From the NCBI GenBank assembly GCA_027488845.1, contig JAIYBC010000028.1, forward strand, positions 62,001 to 126,000: a stretch of 64,000 nt of DNA. Reading direction: 5' to 3'. Under the pieces are notes generated by a model that saw only the letters and a program-made list of their open reading frames with translations, had not been told where the DNA came from and made no database searches. A program made the position numbers and the translations under genes. This DNA is from Verrucomicrobiales bacterium (GTDB taxonomy: Bacteria; Verrucomicrobiota; Verrucomicrobiia; Limisphaerales; UBA9464). Positions 34,784 through 43,712 of the stretch are shown piece by piece. Numbering within the stretch: the stretch's first letter is position 1; every line of letters starts with the position of its first letter.

Positions 34784-37507
34784 TCACTCCTCGGTGGAGA
34801 CCGGGCCCGCGCGCGCCAGGAGCAGGAGCGAGACGGCACCGGCGGCCATGGCGGCCATGGTGATCCAGAGCGCGGGTCGCGACGGCTGGTAATGCAGTTC
34901 GACGACGTGTTCGCCGGCGGGAACCGCGACGCCGGAGAAGAGGTGGTTGGCCCGGAGCAGCGGAACGGGCTTCCCGTCGACGGTCGCCTTCCAGTCGGGA
35001 TGCCAGCGCTGGACCATCAGCATCACACCCGGCTGGCCGGAGCGCGTCCGCACGACCTGGTCGCGCGGCAGCCAGGATTCGATCGTCGCCTTGGCGGCGG
35101 GATCCGGCGACGACGGCGGCGAGCCGATGTCGTCCGCCAGGATCACCTCCGCCTGCGGATCGAACCGCGGGTCGACGAGCCGGGACAACGCCGTGGCGGT
35201 GTTGGTCTCGGTCTGCCATCGGGTGAAGAACTTCGCCCGCGGCAACGCCCCGGTGAACTCCACCACCGAGTAGCCGCCGCCGGGTTGGACGACGGCGGTG
35301 ATGTCGTCGAGCGTCGGATTCCGGTCGGTTGCGCTGTCGGGCTTGAGCGAGAGCCCGAATTCCAGGCGGTTGCTGAAGCGCCGTTGCTGCGGATCGAACT
35401 GGGCGTTGAGGAATTCCGCGAGCCCTCCGGCACCGACGACGTACCGGGTGTTGGTCAGCTCCCAGAGGCGTCGCATCACCGGGAAGTTCGTCGGTCCCGC
35501 GGCGGCGAGGAGCTGTCGCACCTGCGCGGCCTGGTCCGGCTCGAGATTCGGCAATTCCAGGGCGTAGCCCGCCATCGCCTGGGCCATCCCGGGGTTCGCC
35601 GGCTCGAAGGCCACGAGGAAGTCCTCGTCCAGCTGGGGGACACGGGACATCTGGATGATGTCCAGCGTCTGCACGCGGAACTTCTGGAAGTGGTGTTCCA
35701 GCCACTGGTTCAGGACGGCGGGGAAGGTGCCGTCGCGAGGCCGGGTGAATCCCGCGCGCACGCGCGGCGAGATGCGGGCGGTCATGCGGCCCTCCCAGGC
35801 GTTGGTCCGAAGGAGGTCGATGACGGCGTTGCTCTGGTAGCGGCGTTCGTAGTCGTAGTGCTGCACCCATGGGACGCTGGCACGGTAGAGGTCGGCCGTG
35901 AGCACCACACCCAGCGTCAGCATCGCCGCCTTCTCGCGTCCGGCCCATTGCCCGGCCGCGACTGCGGCGAGGATGGCCCCGTAGGCGGCAAGGAAACCGA
36001 CGCTGATCCAGACCTCGCGGACCGAGAACGCCGCGATCACCGGGGCTTCGGCGGCACCGATCCCGGGCGTGCGGGCCAGCGTCTTGGTGAGGGCTGCGGT
36101 GGAGGAACCGTACACCGTGGCCGCGACCACGCCGCCGACGACGACCAGCATCAGCCCGTTGCGCCAGCCGCGTTCGAAACCCTTCGCTCCACGCCACCAC
36201 GAGCCGATGCGCTCCACGAGCCCGCCGCCCCAAGGGGCGGTCCCGCCGAGATGGTTGCGGCGGAGGCCTTCCAATCCATACCCGAAGAGCACGATCAGCC
36301 CCACGTGCATCGGATGGAGGAACTTCATCGGGATGCGGATCGTGGAGAAGTAGGGCAGCTGGTACAGCAGCCTGTAGAACGGGGCGAAATGGCCGAAGGC
36401 GAACAGGAGCGACAGGAAGGACGCGACGGCCCAGAAGCCGATCAGCCGCCGTTCCCGGGCGTCAAAGGGTTGGCCGGCCTCCCCGGGACGTCCCACTGCG
36501 GCTCGCGCCACGGCCCAGGCCGCCATCAGGAGGACCAGGATGCCGGCATACTCGCCGCCGCCGGAGAAGCGGGGCGGGCTGCCGTCCGAACCGACGTCAC
36601 CCCAGTAGTTGCCGCCCTCCGGGGTGTCCATCCGGTAGCCCTTGATGCCGGGCACTGCGAAACGTGTCACCTCGGCCGGCGGATAGCTCCATCCGGTGGC
36701 GAACTCCCAGCGCTTCTGGCGGGTGGCCTCGTCCTGGGCGGTGCCGGCGACACCCTGGATCTGGGTGCCGACGAGGCTGCTGAGGGCGAGGGCCGAGACG
36801 AGGGCGGACACGGCGACGATCACCGTGAGCTTGGCGGCGGCGGTGGCCAGCGACCGGGGCTTCCCGCCGGTCGAGACCCACTCGTGGAAGAACAGGAAGG
36901 CGGCGAAATAGACGCTCTGGATGGCCCCGGTGTCGGCGCCTTCGACGACGACCAGCCCGATGCAGAGGCCGGCGGGGACGAGCCGAAGCCAGGCGCGTCC
37001 GCCGGCCACGGAACGGCCGACCGCAGCCGCCGCGAGGAGGAAGAACCCCAGGTACACGGCCCGGCCGCCGAGTCCCCAGCAGGCATGGGAGAGGACGTCC
37101 CCGTTCAACGTCGCGGCGACGCCCATCAGACCGGCGACCCAGTGGGAGAACTTCTGGCTCCTTCCGAAGACGTAGGCGGAGAACCCGAAAAACAGGATGG
37201 AGAGCGGTCCGATGAACTTGTTGAAGAAGACCGAGCCGCCCACGAGGAACCAGAGGTGGGTGAAGCTCGGCTGGAGCGGCAGCACCTCCGACCCCACCCA
37301 GTTGGCCTGCACCCAGGCGCCACGCCAGAAATGGCTCCAGCGCAGCTCGGAGAAGGCGTCCATCAGGCCGAACGGGGCGTCGTTGGCGAAGGCGAGCTGC
37401 CCAGGGACGAAGCTTCCGCGGAAGAGGACGGCGACCACCGCCGCCAGCACCGCAAGGCAGACCAGGCCCGCGTTGGTTCGGGTGTTTCCTTCGGTCTTGT
37501 TCTTCAT
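34784..37507 (-). CDS. Large polytopic membrane protein, YfhO-like
   Basis: The 907-residue protein has about a dozen hydrophobic helices in the first 560 residues, with a large periplasmic loop before a C-terminal domain and a last helix (LWITMAAMAAGAVSLLLLA). Near the N-terminus FANDAPFGLMDAFSELRWSHFWRGAW resembles the acidic loop of GT-C/YfhO proteins. The C-terminal WHPDWKATVDGKPVPLLRANHLFSGVAVPAGEHVVELHYQPS is the characteristic YfhO ending. YfhO proteins are involved in attaching sugars to teichoic acids or other surface polymers in Firmicutes. It shares an operon with GT2 and methyltransferase genes. Confidence 0.8.
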   Translation of the reverse strand: MKNKTEGNTRTNAGLVCLAVLAAVVAVLFRGSFVPGQLAFANDAPFGLMDAFSELRWSHFWRGAWVQANWVGSEVLPLQPSFTHLWFLVGGSVFFNKFIGPLSILFFGFSAYVFGRSQKFSHWVAGLMGVAATLNGDVLSHACWGLGGRAVYLGFFLLAAAAVGRSVAGGRAWLRLVPAGLCIGLVVVEGADTGAIQSVYFAAFLFFHEWVSTGGKPRSLATAAAKLTVIVAVSALVSALALSSLVGTQIQGVAGTAQDEATRQKRWEFATGWSYPPAEVTRFAVPGIKGYRMDTPEGGNYWGDVGSDGSPPRFSGGGEYAGILVLLMAAWAVARAAVGRPGEAGQPFDARERRLIGFWAVASFLSLLFAFGHFAPFYRLLYQLPYFSTIRIPMKFLHPMHVGLIVLFGYGLEGLRRNHLGGTAPWGGGLVERIGSWWRGAKGFERGWRNGLMLVVVGGVVAATVYGSSTAALTKTLARTPGIGAAEAPVIAAFSVREVWISVGFLAAYGAILAAVAAGQWAGREKAAMLTLGVVLTADLYRASVPWVQHYDYERRYQSNAVIDLLRTNAWEGRMTARISPRVRAGFTRPRDGTFPAVLNQWLEHHFQKFRVQTLDIIQMSRVPQLDEDFLVAFEPANPGMAQAMAGYALELPNLEPDQAAQVRQLLAAAGPTNFPVMRRLWELTNTRYVVGAGGLAEFLNAQFDPQQRRFSNRLEFGLSLKPDSATDRNPTLDDITAVVQPGGGYSVVEFTGALPRAKFFTRWQTETNTATALSRLVDPRFDPQAEVILADDIGSPPSSPDPAAKATIESWLPRDQVVRTRSGQPGVMLMVQRWHPDWKATVDGKPVPLLRANHLFSGVAVPAGEHVVELHYQPSRPALWITMAAMAAGAVSLLLLARAGPVSTEE

Positions 37508-37526
37508 GGCTTGGAGGATCGGATGA

Positions 37527-38615
37527 TCAGCGGCGCGAGGTGTTCAGCAGACGCAAGGCGACGGCCCGCAGGCTGCGCCAGAGGAGGAGGACCGCCGTGT
37601 GGACGGCGGAGAAGGGCCCGCCTCCGAGCAGCGACTTCCATGCGAGCCGGAGCTCCGGGCGGATGTCGGTGCCCCACAGCTTGGCCTGGAGCAGGATCAT
37701 CAGGCATTGGGCCTGGTATCCCGCGCGGTGGATGGAAGGCGTGTGCCCCGGCCGACGGTAGTGGTGCCGGAAGTCGTGGACGACCAGGTTCGGCCACAGG
37801 AAAACCGAAGGGATCGGACAACCCGAGAGCATCTCCTCGCGGGACACCGGAATGGTGTCGAGGAACCTCTCGTAGGAGGGCTGCTTCGTCATGCTGGCCT
37901 GACCGTTGGAATAGGTCTTCTTCGCCTGATGCACCGAAGGGGGCACCACGATGACCGGCTCGTCCAGGTGCACAAGATCCCGGGCGAGGCTGAGCAACTG
38001 GAAACCGGAGGCGTAGTCCGGGGTGATGTAGCTGAAGACGAAACCCGTGCTGCTCCTCTCCCGGGCCCGGTCGAGGAGATGCCGTGGCGTGCAGGAGGTC
38101 AGGGCCCGCGGGAAGATGTCCCAGTACAGGGGGCTGAATCGGCAGAACTCCTCGACCACGGCCTCGCAGGCAAACCTCCGTTCACGGGGTTCCTCACGCG
38201 GGCTCTCGATGTCCTCGCGCGGTGCGATGACGAACGGGTAGGAGACGAGGCTGTCCGGGTTGCGTGCGCAGACGGACCTCAGGAAGCGCAACGCCTTCGG
38301 CGCAAGCCTCTGCTTGTCCTCGAGGACCAGAACCCATGTGCCACGGGCGGCCTTCAGGGCGTTCTCCCAGTTGTGGTGCATGGAGAGCTGCCCACTGGTC
38401 CGCAGATACCGTATCCGCGGATCGGGATTCGCGGCCACCACGTCCCGTGTCTTCTCCGGGGACTCGTCGTTGTCCGACACCACCAACTCCCAGTCCTTTT
38501 CCGACTGTTCCAGCACCGAACGGATCGCGCCGCCCACGATCTCCGAGCGGTTCCGCGTCGGGAGCAGGATGGAGAAGAAGGGCCCTGCCGAAGGCATCTG
38601 GGGATTCGGCTGCAT
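37527..38615 (-). CDS. Family 2 glycosyltransferase
   Basis: The 362-residue protein opens with the GT-A nucleotide-sugar motif FFSILLPTRNRSEIVGGAIRSVLEQSEKDWELVVSDND. It continues with the acceptor-side sequence TSGQLSMHHNWENALKAARGTWVLVLEDKQRL. The metal-binding DxD is present only as EDK, so the donor site deviates from the classical form. The C-terminal third (HTPSIHRAGYQAQCLMILLQAKLW, then AVLLLWRSLRAVALRLL) contains a possible membrane-associated helix. The donor and acceptor are unknown. The gene lies 7 bases after the cephalosporin-hydroxylase-like gene and 19 bases before the YfhO-like gene. Confidence 0.85.
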   Translation of the reverse strand: MQPNPQMPSAGPFFSILLPTRNRSEIVGGAIRSVLEQSEKDWELVVSDNDESPEKTRDVVAANPDPRIRYLRTSGQLSMHHNWENALKAARGTWVLVLEDKQRLAPKALRFLRSVCARNPDSLVSYPFVIAPREDIESPREEPRERRFACEAVVEEFCRFSPLYWDIFPRALTSCTPRHLLDRARERSSTGFVFSYITPDYASGFQLLSLARDLVHLDEPVIVVPPSVHQAKKTYSNGQASMTKQPSYERFLDTIPVSREEMLSGCPIPSVFLWPNLVVHDFRHHYRRPGHTPSIHRAGYQAQCLMILLQAKLWGTDIRPELRLAWKSLLGGGPFSAVHTAVLLLWRSLRAVALRLLNTSRR

Positions 38616-38622
38616 GACCCGC

Positions 38623-39390
38623 TCAGCGGAGACGACGCAGGTAGGCGCCCGGCCAATGGGTCAGGTTGCGGGTGAGCCGGCTTTCGTTGAAGGGCCATGC
38701 CGGCTGCTCCAGAAGGAACTCCGGATGCGCGGCGGCGAAGTCCGCGGCCGCGGTGGTCGGGTTGTCGGTGGCCCAACCCGGACGTCCGCGCGGGGCCTGC
38801 TCCAGGTCCTTCATGATGCCGTCGGTCGCCACGATGTACGAACCCGGCGTGACCATGTCGTGATACGCCTCCAGCTCCGCCGCCACATGGGCACGGCTGT
38901 GGTCGGAATCGAGGATCACCAAGACCGTCTCCCCCGGCTTCACCATGTCGCGGACCTTTCCGACCGTCTCCGGCGCGGTCGAGCTTCCGACGACCAGGGT
39001 GATGTACCCGGCCAGCTCGTGGGATTCGATCGCCTCCCGGTTGTGGGGACGGATCTCGATGTCCACGCCGATCACCCGCCCTCGTCCCATGGCCTTGAAG
39101 AACGAGGCGTACATCACCAGCGATCCGCCGTGGGCCACGCCGGTCTCGACGACGACGTCGGGCTTCACTCGGTAGAGCACCTCCTGGATCCGGACGATGT
39201 CCTCGGGAAGCTGGATGACGGGGCGTCCGAACCAGGAGAACGAATACGAGTACTTCTGGTTCCAACCGACCTTGAGCCACTCGTCCGAGATCAGGTCGAA
39301 GGCGCGGTCGGAATAGAGCGGCACGGATTCGACGGCGCCGGCGTCCTCACGGACGAGCGTTCCGGCGGTGGTGTCGATGGTGAGTTTCAT
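38623..39390 (-). CDS. Cephalosporin hydroxylase family protein (CmcI-like)
   Basis: The 255-residue protein starts at ATG 39390 inside the stop of the upstream gene (four-base overlap). It shows QKYSYSFSWFGRPVIQLPEDIVRIQEVLYRVKPDVVVETGVAHGGSL, then MGRGRVIGVDIEIRPHNREAI, VLVILDSDHSRAHVAAELEAY and SYIVATDGIMKDL. These match the CmcI family, which has a Rossmann SAM-binding fold despite its hydroxylase name and whose members in glycan loci probably act as methyltransferases. The C-terminal WPFNESRLTRNLTHWPGAYLRR is conserved in sugar-cluster members. Confidence 0.9.
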   Translation of the reverse strand: MKLTIDTTAGTLVREDAGAVESVPLYSDRAFDLISDEWLKVGWNQKYSYSFSWFGRPVIQLPEDIVRIQEVLYRVKPDVVVETGVAHGGSLVMYASFFKAMGRGRVIGVDIEIRPHNREAIESHELAGYITLVVGSSTAPETVGKVRDMVKPGETVLVILDSDHSRAHVAAELEAYHDMVTPGSYIVATDGIMKDLEQAPRGRPGWATDNPTTAAADFAAAHPEFLLEQPAWPFNESRLTRNLTHWPGAYLRRLR

Positions 39391-40541
39391 TGGAGGACGA
39401 GCAGGCCACCCGGATAGCCGAGCGGCTTCAGGGTTTCGGAAATCTCCCCGGCGTAGTTGGGGTTGGCAATCAGGATGAGTCCCAGCCGCAGCACCCGGGG
39501 ATCCGAAGGGGCCACCACCGGGACCGAGGAGCCGGGGATCACGCATCCCTGCTTGGCGGCATTCGAGTCGATCACGCAGTCGGGGCGGACCGTGCGCAAC
39601 TGGTTGACCAGCGCCACGCCCTTGGCCCCGGCGCCCCAGATCGCCCACCGTCCCCGGCCCACGAGGCGTTCCACGTCGCGTTCGATACCGTCCAGCTTGC
39701 GGCGCGCCGCACGGGCGAAGGGAGCGAGGCGTGCATCGGTGGCCAGCCTCGGAGGGACGGGAGGCCGCTGGACCTTCGCCAGACGCAATTCCAGCAGCTG
39801 GTACTGTCCGCCAAAGACCCTCGAATGGCGCTCGACCCGGAACCCCGCCCGACGGGCGAGATGGGCCAGTGTGGCCATGGGGAAGTAGTTGCAGTGCTCG
39901 TAGAACACGTCCCAAAGACAGCGGTTCTTCACGATCCACTCGAACCGGGGCGTCTCGACCACCACCAGCGGATCCCCGGCGGCCCGCGCGATCGCGGCCA
40001 GCTCCACGAAGAACTCCCCGATCGGACCGACATGCTCCACCACGTGACGGCAAAGGATCAGGTCGTGGGCTTGGTCCACGTCCGCCGGCCCGACGTAGCG
40101 CCGATGGAACCGCAGGTTGCCCTCGACCTCGCGCCCCTCATGGCTGGTGTCGTACCCGACGCCGACCACGTCGGGACGCCGGCAGACCATGCGCAGGAAA
40201 TCCCCCTTGCCACACCCCACCTCCAGGACCGAGCCGCCGGTCTCCGGCAGGTGCCGCGCGAGTCGGGCCGCCAACGTCTCGAGATGGGAGACGAAGGCCG
40301 GGGAGAAGCACTGTCGGTTCTCGTAGCCGCCGTCGTAGGGGATCACCGAGGGGTCGAAGGTCGCGTTGAAGGCCAGGCCGCAGGCGTGGCATTGGACGAG
40401 GGAAACGTTCCTCCGGGGCACCCGTCGCGCCGCGGCCGCATCCGGGAAGCGGTAGTTGAGCACCACCGGCTGACGCGGGAGCACGAAGGGCGTTCCGAGT
40501 CGACGGCCGCCGCAGCCAGGACAGTCCGTGCGGAGCTTCAT
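39387..40541 (-). CDS. Zinc-binding C-methyltransferase-like protein
   Basis: The 384-residue protein has an N-terminal zinc ribbon (CPGCGGRRL, then CHACGLAFNATFDP). A class I SAM domain follows (GGSVLEVGCGKGDFLRMVCRRPDVVGVGYDTS, ILCRHVVEHVGPIGEFFVEL), and a C-terminal Rossmann-like domain (RWAIWGAGAKGVALVNQLR). This three-part layout is that of sugar 3-C-methyltransferases such as TylCIII and of related putative C-methyltransferases. The substrate is probably a nucleotide-activated deoxysugar. It overlaps both neighbours by four bases (ATGA), implying coupled translation within the glycan operon. Confidence 0.88.
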   Translation of the reverse strand: MKLRTDCPGCGGRRLGTPFVLPRQPVVLNYRFPDAAAARRVPRRNVSLVQCHACGLAFNATFDPSVIPYDGGYENRQCFSPAFVSHLETLAARLARHLPETGGSVLEVGCGKGDFLRMVCRRPDVVGVGYDTSHEGREVEGNLRFHRRYVGPADVDQAHDLILCRHVVEHVGPIGEFFVELAAIARAAGDPLVVVETPRFEWIVKNRCLWDVFYEHCNYFPMATLAHLARRAGFRVERHSRVFGGQYQLLELRLAKVQRPPVPPRLATDARLAPFARAARRKLDGIERDVERLVGRGRWAIWGAGAKGVALVNQLRTVRPDCVIDSNAAKQGCVIPGSSVPVVAPSDPRVLRLGLILIANPNYAGEISETLKPLGYPGGLLVLQ

Positions 40542-41419
40542 AGGGACGCGTGCTGTATCAGCCGCCGGAGACCGGACTCAAGCGTCACCTTCGGTTCCCA
40601 TCGCAGCGAACGGAGCCGGGTGACGTCCGCAACCACATCCCCCGACGGATCCGGAGCGGGAACCGCCGGCATCCTCAGGAGATGAGGACATCCCATGGAC
40701 GCGGCGATCCGTTCGGCGATCCCACGCACCTTCACGCCCTCCCCGGTCCCCAGGTTCACCACCGCTGCGGCGTCCGCGGTCGCGACCGCCAGGATGGCCG
40801 CGGCCAGGTCGTCGATGTGGATGTAGTCCTTCGCGCTGTCCGGCGTCCGCAGTTCCGCGGTCTCGCCACGTCGGAACCGTGCAATGAGCGAGGAGCACAG
40901 CCTCGCCGGATGTTCCCCCTCGCCGTAGGGGTAGAACACCCGTCCCCAGGACAAACCGACGCCGGTTCCGTCCAGATCACGGGTCAACGCCCCGTGGAGA
41001 CGCACCTTGGCCCGGGCGTAGGTGGAGGCCGGTCGGATCGGGGTCAGGTCCTCGTGACAGAAGCCCGGCGAGGCCTGGTATTCGATGCAGGTGCCCAGGA
41101 CCAGGAGCCTTCGGATCCCAAGGCCGACAAGCCCTTTGGCAAGATTCCTGGACCATTCGACGTGTGCCTCGTTCTCCAGGGACTCGAGGTAGACGCCCGG
41201 GGTCGAAATCCACGCGGAATGGACGGCCCGTTCCGGTGCGAACTCCGCGATGGCCTCCCATGGCGGCGAGGCGAGGTCGCCGGTGATTTCGGCCGCCCCG
41301 GGGGGAAGTCGGCCCGAAGTCCGAACCAGTCCGGCGACGTCATGGCCTGCGGCCAAGGCATGCCGGATCACCGCCGAGCCGATGAACCCGGATGCGCCGG
41401 TGACGAGGATGCGGGCCAT
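40538..41419 (-). CDS. NAD-dependent epimerase/dehydratase
   Basis: The 293-residue protein starts at ATG 41419 (MARILVTGASGFIGSAVIRHA); the longer track start is shadow. It has the Rossmann motif GASGFIGS, an extended-SDR active-site region with Tyr and Lys in ASTYARAKVRLHG, and SWGRVFYPYGEGEHPARL. A nucleotide-sugar-binding DYIHIDDLAAAI and the terminal LRWEPKVTLESGLRRLI are typical of sugar-nucleotide epimerases/dehydratases. The exact substrate cannot be read. It is the first gene of the glycan operon and is divergent from the GmhA-like gene, with an 88-base gap. Confidence 0.9.
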   Translation of the reverse strand: MARILVTGASGFIGSAVIRHALAAGHDVAGLVRTSGRLPPGAAEITGDLASPPWEAIAEFAPERAVHSAWISTPGVYLESLENEAHVEWSRNLAKGLVGLGIRRLLVLGTCIEYQASPGFCHEDLTPIRPASTYARAKVRLHGALTRDLDGTGVGLSWGRVFYPYGEGEHPARLCSSLIARFRRGETAELRTPDSAKDYIHIDDLAAAILAVATADAAAVVNLGTGEGVKVRGIAERIAASMGCPHLLRMPAVPAPDPSGDVVADVTRLRSLRWEPKVTLESGLRRLIQHASL

Positions 41420-41507
41420 GGATCCGAGGCTAGTCGGCCGAAACCCGGCGCTCAACGGAGGAACACAGGCTCGACTGGACCGGGTTCCGGAGCCAACCTC
41501 GCTCCAC

Positions 41508-42080
41508 ATGAAGCAGTGGATCGCCGAATACCTGGAAGCGCAGAAGCGGGCGGTGGACACCCTCGATCCCGAGCAGCTCGCCGGACTGGTCGAAACGTTG
41601 CGCTCCGCCTGGAAGGCGGATGCCCAGGTCTTCGCCATCGGCAACGGGGGCAGCGCCGCCAATGCCAGCCACTTCGCGGTCGACCTCGGCAAGGGGTCCT
41701 CGGACGCACTCCCCCACCGGTTCCGCGTCCTTTCCCTGACCGACAACGTCGCCTGGCTCACCGCCCTCGGAAACGACTATTCCTACGAGGAGGTCTTCGT
41801 CCGCCAGCTCGCCAACTACGCCCGCGCCGGGGACGTGCTCATCGCCGCCAGCGTCAGCGGCAATTCCCCGAATCTCGTGAAGGCCTTCGAGTGGGCCCGC
41901 GGGAACGGCGTCCGCACCATCGCACTCGTCGGGGCCAAGCGTGGCCGGCTCGCCGAGATCGGCGACCAGGTCGTCGTCATCGGCGACACCCACTACGGAC
42001 GCGTCGAGGACGTCCAGATGCACATCCTCCACCTGCTCTGCTACGCCTTCATGGAGAAGAAGGACGAATTGACCGCCTGA
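41508..42080 (+). CDS. gmhA: SIS-domain phosphosugar isomerase, GmhA-like
   Basis: The 190-residue protein starts at ATG 41508; upstream track sequence is shadow. It shows FAIGNGGSAANASHFAVDLGKG and VLIAASVSGNSPNLVKAFEWARGNGVRTIALVGAKRGRLAEI, the two halves of the SIS fold that bind phosphosugar. The last helix (VEDVQMHILHLLCYAF) is typical of sedoheptulose-7-phosphate isomerase GmhA. That enzyme makes the ADP-heptose precursor of lipopolysaccharide core or S-layer glycan. The partners GmhB and HldE are not in the window, so a different phosphosugar is possible. It faces the glycan operon and has its own terminator. Confidence 0.85.
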   Translation: MKQWIAEYLEAQKRAVDTLDPEQLAGLVETLRSAWKADAQVFAIGNGGSAANASHFAVDLGKGSSDALPHRFRVLSLTDNVAWLTALGNDYSYEEVFVRQLANYARAGDVLIAASVSGNSPNLVKAFEWARGNGVRTIALVGAKRGRLAEIGDQVVVIGDTHYGRVEDVQMHILHLLCYAFMEKKDELTA

Positions 42081-42104
42081 TCCGCTCCCGGGTTCCGGTT
42101 TCGG

Positions 42105-42137
42105 CCCGCCAAGGCTCCTTGCCTTCGGCGGGTCTTT
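42105..42137 (+). terminator. Terminator after the GmhA-like gene
   Basis: A stem of cccgccaaggc / gccttcggcggg with one bulged base and a five-base loop is followed by tcttt. It lies 25 bases after the stop. Confidence 0.75.
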
Positions 42138-42155
42138 CCGTTGAATGGGATCACG

Positions 42156-43250
42156 ATGCCGCGCGCGCTTCTGTTCCTGCTGCTGTTGATTCCGACACTG
42201 CGACCGGCCCTGGCTGGACCCCTGGTCCGTTTCCGCACCGGGCTTGGCGACGTGGTCGTGGAGCTCTACGACCGCGAGAAGCCGATCACGACGAGCAACT
42301 TCCTCGCGTACGTGCGGGCGGGCCGGTACACGAACATGTTCTCCCACCGAATGGTGAACAACTTCGTGATGCAGGGCGGCGGCTTCCGGGTCTCCAACCG
42401 CGGCACCAGCACCCAGGGCGTGGAAAACGTGACCGCCTTCCCCACCATCCCCAACGAGTTCGGGACCGGTGCCCGGTACAGCAACCTCTATGGGACGCTG
42501 TCGATGGCCAAGATCGGCTCCTACACCAACAACCTCGGCACCACCGTCCTCAGCAACTCGGCTTCCTTCTTCCCCAGGCTCATCGCAGCCGGAACGAACG
42601 TCGTCACCTACCCCGAACCGTTTCCCGACGTCGCCTACACCAACTTCCTCACCGACCGCATCGTCGCGACCAATGTCGTCGGAAACGAGGTCGCCTGGAC
42701 GGTGAACCGTTCCACGATCCGCGTCGGCGGCGGCCCCGACTCGGCTTCGAGCCAGTGGTTCCTGAGCCTCAACAACAACGCCGCGAACCTGGACACCCAG
42801 AACGGCGGCTTCACCGTGTTCGGCCGCGTGGTGGGCGACCTCGATGTCTTCAACCGCCTGAACACCTTCCTGCCGGTGACCCGTGCGACGAATGTCATCG
42901 TGAACGCCGGCGGCACCTTCGCCGAGCTGCCCGTGCTCCAATACCCGGTGGGCCAGCCGGGAGGCCCCACCCCCGCCCAGCTCTTCGCCAATCTCCTGTA
43001 CGTGGACATCACGGAGCTGCCCGCGCCGGTCGCACCGGTTCCGGACCCGGCCGGACCTACCTTGGGCTTCGCGGGCGTCCCGGGACTCACCAACCGGCTC
43101 GAGGCCGCCTCGACGCCGCTCGGACCCTGGTCGGAGATCGGTGGGTTCCTCGGCGACGGCACCGTCCGGCGGATCACCGACACGTCCGGCGCCGGCACCA
43201 ACCGCTTCTACCGCGTCACGATCCCGACGACCCTGCCCAGGCCGTTGTGA
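42156..43250 (+). CDS. Enlarged secreted cyclophilin-type peptidyl-prolyl isomerase
   Basis: The 364-residue protein starts at ATG 42156 with a signal peptide (ALLFLLLLIPTLRPALA). The cyclophilin fold is visible in VRFRTGLGDVVVELYDREKPITTSNFLAYVRAGRYTNMFSHRMVNNFVMQGGGF, with the catalytic Arg of the FSHR motif, and in SSQWFLSLNNNAANLDTQNGGFTVFGRVVGDLDV. A 75-residue insertion between these parts (FPTIPNEFGTGARYSNL to EVAWTVNRSTIRVG) is longer than in PpiA. The C-terminal 60 residues (NRLEAASTPLGPWSEIGGF, then FYRVTIP) form a second module that resembles one in the CotH protein of this window. It should act in the periplasm. Confidence 0.88.
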   Translation: MPRALLFLLLLIPTLRPALAGPLVRFRTGLGDVVVELYDREKPITTSNFLAYVRAGRYTNMFSHRMVNNFVMQGGGFRVSNRGTSTQGVENVTAFPTIPNEFGTGARYSNLYGTLSMAKIGSYTNNLGTTVLSNSASFFPRLIAAGTNVVTYPEPFPDVAYTNFLTDRIVATNVVGNEVAWTVNRSTIRVGGGPDSASSQWFLSLNNNAANLDTQNGGFTVFGRVVGDLDVFNRLNTFLPVTRATNVIVNAGGTFAELPVLQYPVGQPGGPTPAQLFANLLYVDITELPAPVAPVPDPAGPTLGFAGVPGLTNRLEAASTPLGPWSEIGGFLGDGTVRRITDTSGAGTNRFYRVTIPTTLPRPL

Positions 43251-43292
43251 GGATGGATTCGTTCCTGGGCTGGAAGGTCCCTTCCGCGCCGC

Positions 43293-43652
43293 TCAGTTCC
43301 CGGCGGCGGGCAGGAAGGTGAAGCCCACCGCGGCCAGGATGCAGAGGAAGGCCGCGATGTGGTTCCACTGCGGCTTCACGCCGAAGTAGGCGAAGGCGAA
43401 AACCAGGAAGACCACGAGGGTGACGACCTCCTGGAGGATCTTCAGCTGGTAGGGCGAGTAGCGTTCGCTGCCCCAGCGGTTCGCCGGGACCATGATCACG
43501 TACTCGAGGAAGGCGATGCCCCAGCTGGCGAGGATCGCCTGCCACAGCGGCACGCCCTTGTGCTTGAGGTGTCCGTACCAGGCGAAGGTCATGAAGACGT
43601 TGCTGGCACAGAGAAGGAGGATCGGAAGCCACCACGAGGACGTGACCGTCAT
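43293..43652 (-). CDS. DMT-superfamily DUF486 membrane protein
   Basis: The 119-residue protein consists of four predicted helices, starting WWLPILLLCASNVFMTFAWYGHLKHKG. The motif WGIAFLEYVIMVPANRWGSERYSPYQLKILQEVVTL is the signature of DUF486 proteins. These are distant relatives of small drug/metabolite transporters, and no substrate is known. The gene sits alone between convergent and same-strand neighbours, 42 bases from the cyclophilin stop. Confidence 0.92.
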   Translation of the reverse strand: MTVTSSWWLPILLLCASNVFMTFAWYGHLKHKGVPLWQAILASWGIAFLEYVIMVPANRWGSERYSPYQLKILQEVVTLVVFLVFAFAYFGVKPQWNHIAAFLCILAAVGFTFLPAAGN

Positions 43653-43712
43653 GGGCCGAGGCTACCGGGATAGGCCGGTCCGGGACCAGTTCAGCGACGT
43701 CGGGACCCGGCC

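Noticed and set aside
38623-39390. Cephalosporin biosynthesis enzyme
   Set aside because: The family name is historical. The operon context is sugar modification, and no beta-lactam synthesis genes are present.
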